Below, piece by piece: positions 5,517-8,129 of a stretch of DNA of 8,129 nucleotides. The notes under the pieces were generated by a model that saw only the letters and a program-made list of their open reading frames with translations, was not told where the DNA came from and made no database searches. Source of the DNA: Acidobacteriota bacterium (GTDB taxonomy: Bacteria; Acidobacteriota; Blastocatellia; Pyrinomonadales; Pyrinomonadaceae); NCBI GenBank assembly GCA_005790265.1, contig SXVE01000248.1, positions 1 through 8,129 on the forward strand. Direction: 5' to 3'. The stretch's first letter is position 1; each line of letters starts with the position of its first letter. Both the position numbers and the translations under genes were made by a program.

Positions 5517-6635
5517 ATGAAGAAAATGACCGGAGAACAACCACAATATTTCAAACAAAAAGCGGTCAAATGGATTGCTATCTGGGGCATCTGGACGCTT
5601 TTCGGCTTTTTTTTCGCCAGTCAGATCGCGCTGCAAAATCAGCTTTCGCGCAATCCGGTCGCGTTCTGGCGCATTCTTTCGTGGCAGATGGTTTCCGGCT
5701 ACGTCTGGTTTGCGCTCAGTCCGCTGATTATTTATTTAGCGCGCAAATTTCCGCTCGAAGGCGAACGCTGGAGAAAATCTCTGCCCGTTCATTTGCTGGC
5801 AAGCATTTTCATCGCGCTTTTTCAGCAGGCGATTGACACGTTCGTTCTGACGCGGCTCGGTTATCCGCCGAATCGCCAGTTCGCCAATTTTTTCGAGGCG
5901 TATCAATTTTTCGTTTATATCAATCTGCACCTCAGCATTTTGATTTACTGGGGCGTCGTCGGCATCAAATCGGCTTACAGTTATTACCAAAAATACCGCG
6001 AACGCGAGCTGCAAACGTCGAAATTAGAAGCGCGGCTTGCCACTTCGCGGCTGCAAGTGTTGAAAATGCAGCTTCACCCGCACTTTTTGTTCAACACTTT
6101 GAACGCGATTTCCGAGTTGATTTACAAAGACCCGGAATCCGCCGAACAGATGATCGGCGATTTGAGCGATTTGCTGCGGCTGTCGTTTGAAAATCTGGAA
6201 GTGCAGGAAATTTCTCTCAAACAAGAGCTGGAGTTTTTGCGGAAATATTTAGAAATCGAACAGATGCGATTTCACGACCGGTTAAAAGTGGAAATGCGCA
6301 TTGCACCCGAAACGCTCGATGCGAGCGTGCCGAATATGATTTTGCAGCCGCTCGTCGAAAACGCGATCCGGCACGGACTCGCGCCGCGTTCGTCCGGCGG
6401 ACGAATCGAAATCGGCGCGGCGCGCAGCAACGGCAGTTTGCATTTGACCGTAGCGGACGACGGCATCGGCGTTCCGTTCGGCGATACGACGAATCTGCAC
6501 GAAGGCGTCGGACTTTCCAACACGCGCCGCCGTTTGCGGCATCTTTACGGCGACGCGCATCAATTCGCTTTGGAAAACGGCGCAAGCGGTTTAACGGTTG
6601 ATTTGCAGATTCCATTTCGCGAGCTGAAAGATTAA
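5517..6635 (+). CDS. LytS/YpdA-type sensor histidine kinase
   Basis: A 372-residue membrane sensor kinase that should autophosphorylate and pass phosphate to the LytTR regulator encoded next to it. Four hydrophobic spans (about 18-39, 56-75, 89-111 and 130-151) form the membrane input module, with only short loops and no PAS or GAF domain. A short coiled coil (about 153-183) leads to the His_kinase motif LKMQLHPHFLFNTLNAIS, with phospho-acceptor H189. The HATPase part shows the N box LQPLVENAIRHGL (N282), the G1 box DDGIG (314-318) and the G2 box GVGLSN (330-335). All catalytic motifs are intact and the length is normal for the family. The ATG at 5517 overlaps a TGA as ATGA; an alternative ATG at 5526 would remove three residues. 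Neither has a strong Shine-Dalgarno sequence. The stimulus is unknown. The regulator gene follows after 22 bases, so the two are almost certainly cotranscribed. Confidence 0.95.
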   Translation: MKKMTGEQPQYFKQKAVKWIAIWGIWTLFGFFFASQIALQNQLSRNPVAFWRILSWQMVSGYVWFALSPLIIYLARKFPLEGERWRKSLPVHLLASIFIALFQQAIDTFVLTRLGYPPNRQFANFFEAYQFFVYINLHLSILIYWGVVGIKSAYSYYQKYRERELQTSKLEARLATSRLQVLKMQLHPHFLFNTLNAISELIYKDPESAEQMIGDLSDLLRLSFENLEVQEISLKQELEFLRKYLEIEQMRFHDRLKVEMRIAPETLDASVPNMILQPLVENAIRHGLAPRSSGGRIEIGAARSNGSLHLTVADDGIGVPFGDTTNLHEGVGLSNTRRRLRHLYGDAHQFALENGASGLTVDLQIPFRELKD

Positions 6636-6657
6636 ACGCTAATTGCCGAAAAATCCG

Positions 6658-7425
6658 ATGAACATCAAAACTCTAATCGTTGATGACGAACCGCTGGCGC
6701 GCGAACGGGTAAAGCGTTTTTTGCGCGATGAACCGGGCGTTGAGATTATCGGCGAAGCGGGAAACGGCGCGGAAGCCGTGCGCGTGATTGAAAGCGAACA
6801 GCCCGATCTCGTTTTTCTCGATATTCAAATGCCGGAGAAAAACGGATTTGAAGTCGTCAAGGCGCTCGACCCGAAAATCGCGCCGACCGTGATTTTCGTC
6901 ACGGCTTACGACAATTACGCGCTTCAGGCGTTTGACGTGCACGCGCTCGATTACCTTTTGAAACCATTTAATCGCGAGCGTCTGCATCGTTCGGTCGAAC
7001 GCGCGCGCCAGCATATCGAACGCCGCAATTCCGGCACGATTGACGAGCGCCTGCTCGCGCTGATCGCCGATTTGAAAGCGGAAAAGAAATATCTCGAACG
7101 ATTGGTGGTCAAAGCGGTCGGGCGCGTTTTCTTTCTCAAAGCCGACGAAATTGACTGGATCGAAGCGGCGGGAAATTACGTCAAACTGCACGCCGGACGC
7201 GAATCGCATTTGATTCGCGAAACGATGAACGGCATCGAAGCGAAACTCAACCCGGAAAAGTTTTTGCGCATTCATCGTTCGACCGTCGTCAACGTTGACC
7301 GCATCAAAGAACTGCATCCGATGTTCAGCGGCGATTATTCGGTGATTTTGCACAACAAAACCGAGCTGACTCTGAGCCGCAATTACCGCGAACGATTTCT
7401 CGAACTTTTTGAAAATCAAATTTAA
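6658..7425 (+). CDS. LytTR-family response regulator
   Basis: A 255-residue cytoplasmic response regulator, the evident partner of the preceding kinase. The receiver domain (about 1-120) has the acidic pocket D9, D10, E11 (IVDDEPLARERV), phospho-acceptor D55 in VFLDIQMPEKNGF, T82 in FVTAYD, and K102 in LDYLLKPF. A linker helix leads to a LytTR DNA-binding domain (about 145-255): VVKAVGRVFFLKADEIDWIE, then EAAGNYVKLHAG, FLRIHRSTVVNVDRI and LSRNYRERFLELF. LytTR domains usually bind paired short direct repeats in target promoters. The ATG at 6658 is preferred because MNIKTLIVDDEP is the usual receiver opening. A TTG at 6643 would add five residues (MPKNP) and also lacks a ribosome binding site. 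With the chosen start the gap to the kinase is 22 bases. Its targets are not visible; the beta-propeller gene downstream is a possible one. Confidence 0.95.
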   Translation: MNIKTLIVDDEPLARERVKRFLRDEPGVEIIGEAGNGAEAVRVIESEQPDLVFLDIQMPEKNGFEVVKALDPKIAPTVIFVTAYDNYALQAFDVHALDYLLKPFNRERLHRSVERARQHIERRNSGTIDERLLALIADLKAEKKYLERLVVKAVGRVFFLKADEIDWIEAAGNYVKLHAGRESHLIRETMNGIEAKLNPEKFLRIHRSTVVNVDRIKELHPMFSGDYSVILHNKTELTLSRNYRERFLELFENQI

Positions 7426-7467
7426 TTCGTTTCGTCCCAAAATCGCCGCGTTCGGTCACAAAACCGT

Positions 7468-7495
7468 TTGATTCGTTCAAAATTTTGAATAAAAT
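7468..7495 (+). promoter_or_regulatory. Candidate sigma-70-like promoter for the YVTN beta-propeller gene
   Basis: TTGATT (7468-7473) and TAAAAT (7490-7495) are 16 bases apart and end 49 bases before the ATG at 7545. The spacer contains a perfect 14-bp palindrome, ttcaaaattttgaa (7476-7489), which could be an operator or simply AT-rich sequence. It suggests the gene has its own promoter in addition to possible read-through from the regulator gene. Confidence 0.38.
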
Positions 7496-7544
7496 TCAAG
7501 CTCGAAATCAACCAAACACCCGAAAACGGAGTTCAACTTTCCAA

Positions 7545-8129
7545 ATGTTAAGAAAAAAGGCGTTCAAATTTACGTTTCTGCTGGCGTTTTTCGTTTGTTT
7601 TTCCGTCGTCATCGCGTGGCGAAATTACATTATCGTCATCGGGCAGACCGTCAAACCGGTGCTCGTCGCGCTCAATAAAACGGACGCGACGCTGGCGATT
7701 ATTGATCCGAATGAAATGAAAATTCTCGGCAAAGTCGCGACCGGCGATGCGCCGCACGAAGTCGTTTTATCGGCGGACGGACGCACGGCTTACGTCGCCA
7801 ATTACGGCGCGCAAACGCCGGGCAGTTCGCTTTCGATCATTGATCTGGAAACGAAAAAAGAGCTGCGCCGCGTTGATTTAACTCCGCTGACGCGTCCGCA
7901 CGGATTGCAGGAAATCGGCGGCAAAATTTATTTTACGGCGGAAACCAACCGAATGATCGCGCGCTATGATCCGGCGGCAAACCGCGTTGACTGGATGATG
8001 GGAACTGGGCAAAACGGCTCGCATATGATTGCCGGAGCCGCCGATCAAAAGCGATTCTACACGGCGAACATCGGCTCAAATTCCGTAACGGCTTTTGAAC
8101 TGCAAAACGTGCCGCCCGCCGCCTCGCGA
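7545..8129 (+). CDS. Exported YncE/YVTN-type beta-propeller protein, 3' end outside window
   Basis: The frame from ATG 7545 is open for 195 codons to the window end with no stop. Residues about 6-25 (KAFKFTFLLAFFVCFSVVIA) form a signal peptide or membrane anchor after a basic MLRKK. The rest reads as beta-propeller blades of the YVTN/lactonase-like class: LVALNKTDATLAIIDPNEM, then PHEVVLSADGRTAYVANYG (70-88, the family hallmark), LSIIDLETKKELRRVDL, GKIYFTAETNRMIARYDP and RFYTANIGSNSVTAFEL. Such proteins are periplasmic or surface ligand-binding or scaffold proteins, and enzymatic activity cannot be assumed. The start is supported by the signal sequence; the nearest purine-rich stretch (ggag, 7528-7531) is 13 bases away, too far for a good ribosome binding site. 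It lies 119 bases after the LytTR regulator on the same strand. The total length is unknown. Confidence 0.85.
   Translation, partial: MLRKKAFKFTFLLAFFVCFSVVIAWRNYIIVIGQTVKPVLVALNKTDATLAIIDPNEMKILGKVATGDAPHEVVLSADGRTAYVANYGAQTPGSSLSIIDLETKKELRRVDLTPLTRPHGLQEIGGKIYFTAETNRMIARYDPAANRVDWMMGTGQNGSHMIAGAADQKRFYTANIGSNSVTAFELQNVPPAASR

Larger units (their letters stand above)
5319..5520 (+). pseudogene. Possible broken small gene, frame-shifted by a 13-bp tandem duplication, overlapping the kinase start
   Basis: As the bases stand, the frame from ATG 5319 ends at TAA 5454-5456 after 45 codons. Removing one copy of the exact 13-bp tandem duplication (5401-5413 or 5414-5426) joins this frame to the one that reads KPRLINKSEPFVTKLLPPKS and ends at TGA 5518-5520. 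The result is a 62-residue basic protein whose stop overlaps the kinase start as ATGA, the usual sign of translational coupling. The frame 5261-5362 (NVADITGEQSLRSLTRSI, then NDFQALGKNFGERLF) also looks protein-like. The gene may therefore have begun near ATG 5248 and carry further frameshifts. No Shine-Dalgarno sequence precedes 5319 and I recognise no family. It could be decay, a sequencing or assembly error, or chance. The call rests on the duplication, the restored frame and the ATGA overlap agreeing with each other. Confidence 0.33.

Noticed and set aside
5274..5636. 120-codon minus-strand frame overlapping the kinase start
   Set aside because: It runs opposite the first membrane span of the kinase and its composition reflects that. 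No ribosome binding site is seen.
6643..6657. TTG start adding MPKNP to the response regulator
   Set aside because: The ATG at 6658 gives the usual receiver opening MNIKTLIVDDEP, and no ribosome binding site supports the TTG.
6673..7440. 255-codon open frame on the minus strand opposite the LytTR regulator
   Set aside because: It is a shadow of the real gene. The plus strand has intact receiver and LytTR motifs, while the antisense product shows no domain and no ribosome binding site.
1..8129. CRISPR arrays, tRNA or rRNA genes, transposases, phage or toxin-antitoxin genes
   Set aside because: Looked for on both strands. No regularly spaced repeats, cloverleaf-like sequence or matching protein motifs were seen.

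Overview
The window reads as ordinary bacterial chromosome from a moderately GC-rich genome. The gene content fits the Acidobacteriota, most likely class Blastocatellia: a membrane-anchored protein with TolB-like PD40 repeats, a LytS/LytTR sensor-regulator pair, a YVTN-type beta-propeller and a VC1184-type aminotransferase. This placement is inferred from gene content and style and has not been tested by any search. No rRNA, tRNA, CRISPR array, transposase or phage gene is visible.

Layout. (1) 1-1860, plus strand: C-terminal part of a membrane protein with about eleven PD40 repeats, cut by the window start. (2) 1861-2096: a gap holding a near-perfect 21-bp inverted repeat that resembles a small non-coding repeat element. 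(3) 2097-3347, plus: a PLP-dependent class V aminotransferase of the cysteine-desulfurase-like VC1184 group, with the PLP lysine but no desulfurase cysteine loop. (4) 3348-3547: a gap with two hairpins. (5) 3548-4699, plus: an uncharacterised protein with two RanBP2-like zinc knuckles, one membrane span and an unassigned extracytoplasmic domain. (6) 4761-4815: a bidirectional intrinsic terminator between convergent genes. (7) 4847-5080, minus: a 77-residue DksA/TraR-like coiled-coil protein that has no zinc finger. (8) 5081-5516: a divergent intergenic region with several dyads and what looks like a broken small gene. That gene would be disrupted by a 13-bp tandem duplication, and its restored frame would end in an ATGA overlap with the next gene. 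(9) 5517-6635 and 6658-7425, plus: a LytS/YpdA-type sensor histidine kinase and its LytTR response regulator, an operon. (10) 7426-7544: a short gap with a candidate promoter. (11) 7545-8129, plus: the N-terminal part of an exported YncE/YVTN-type beta-propeller protein, cut by the window end.

Working together: only the kinase and regulator form a clear functional unit (membrane signal, phosphotransfer, LytTR DNA binding). The divergent region between the DksA-like gene and this operon is the most regulatory-looking stretch. The other genes appear to be independent transcription units. The best leads for something undescribed are the zinc-knuckle membrane protein, the finger-less DksA-like protein and the duplication-broken small gene ahead of the kinase.
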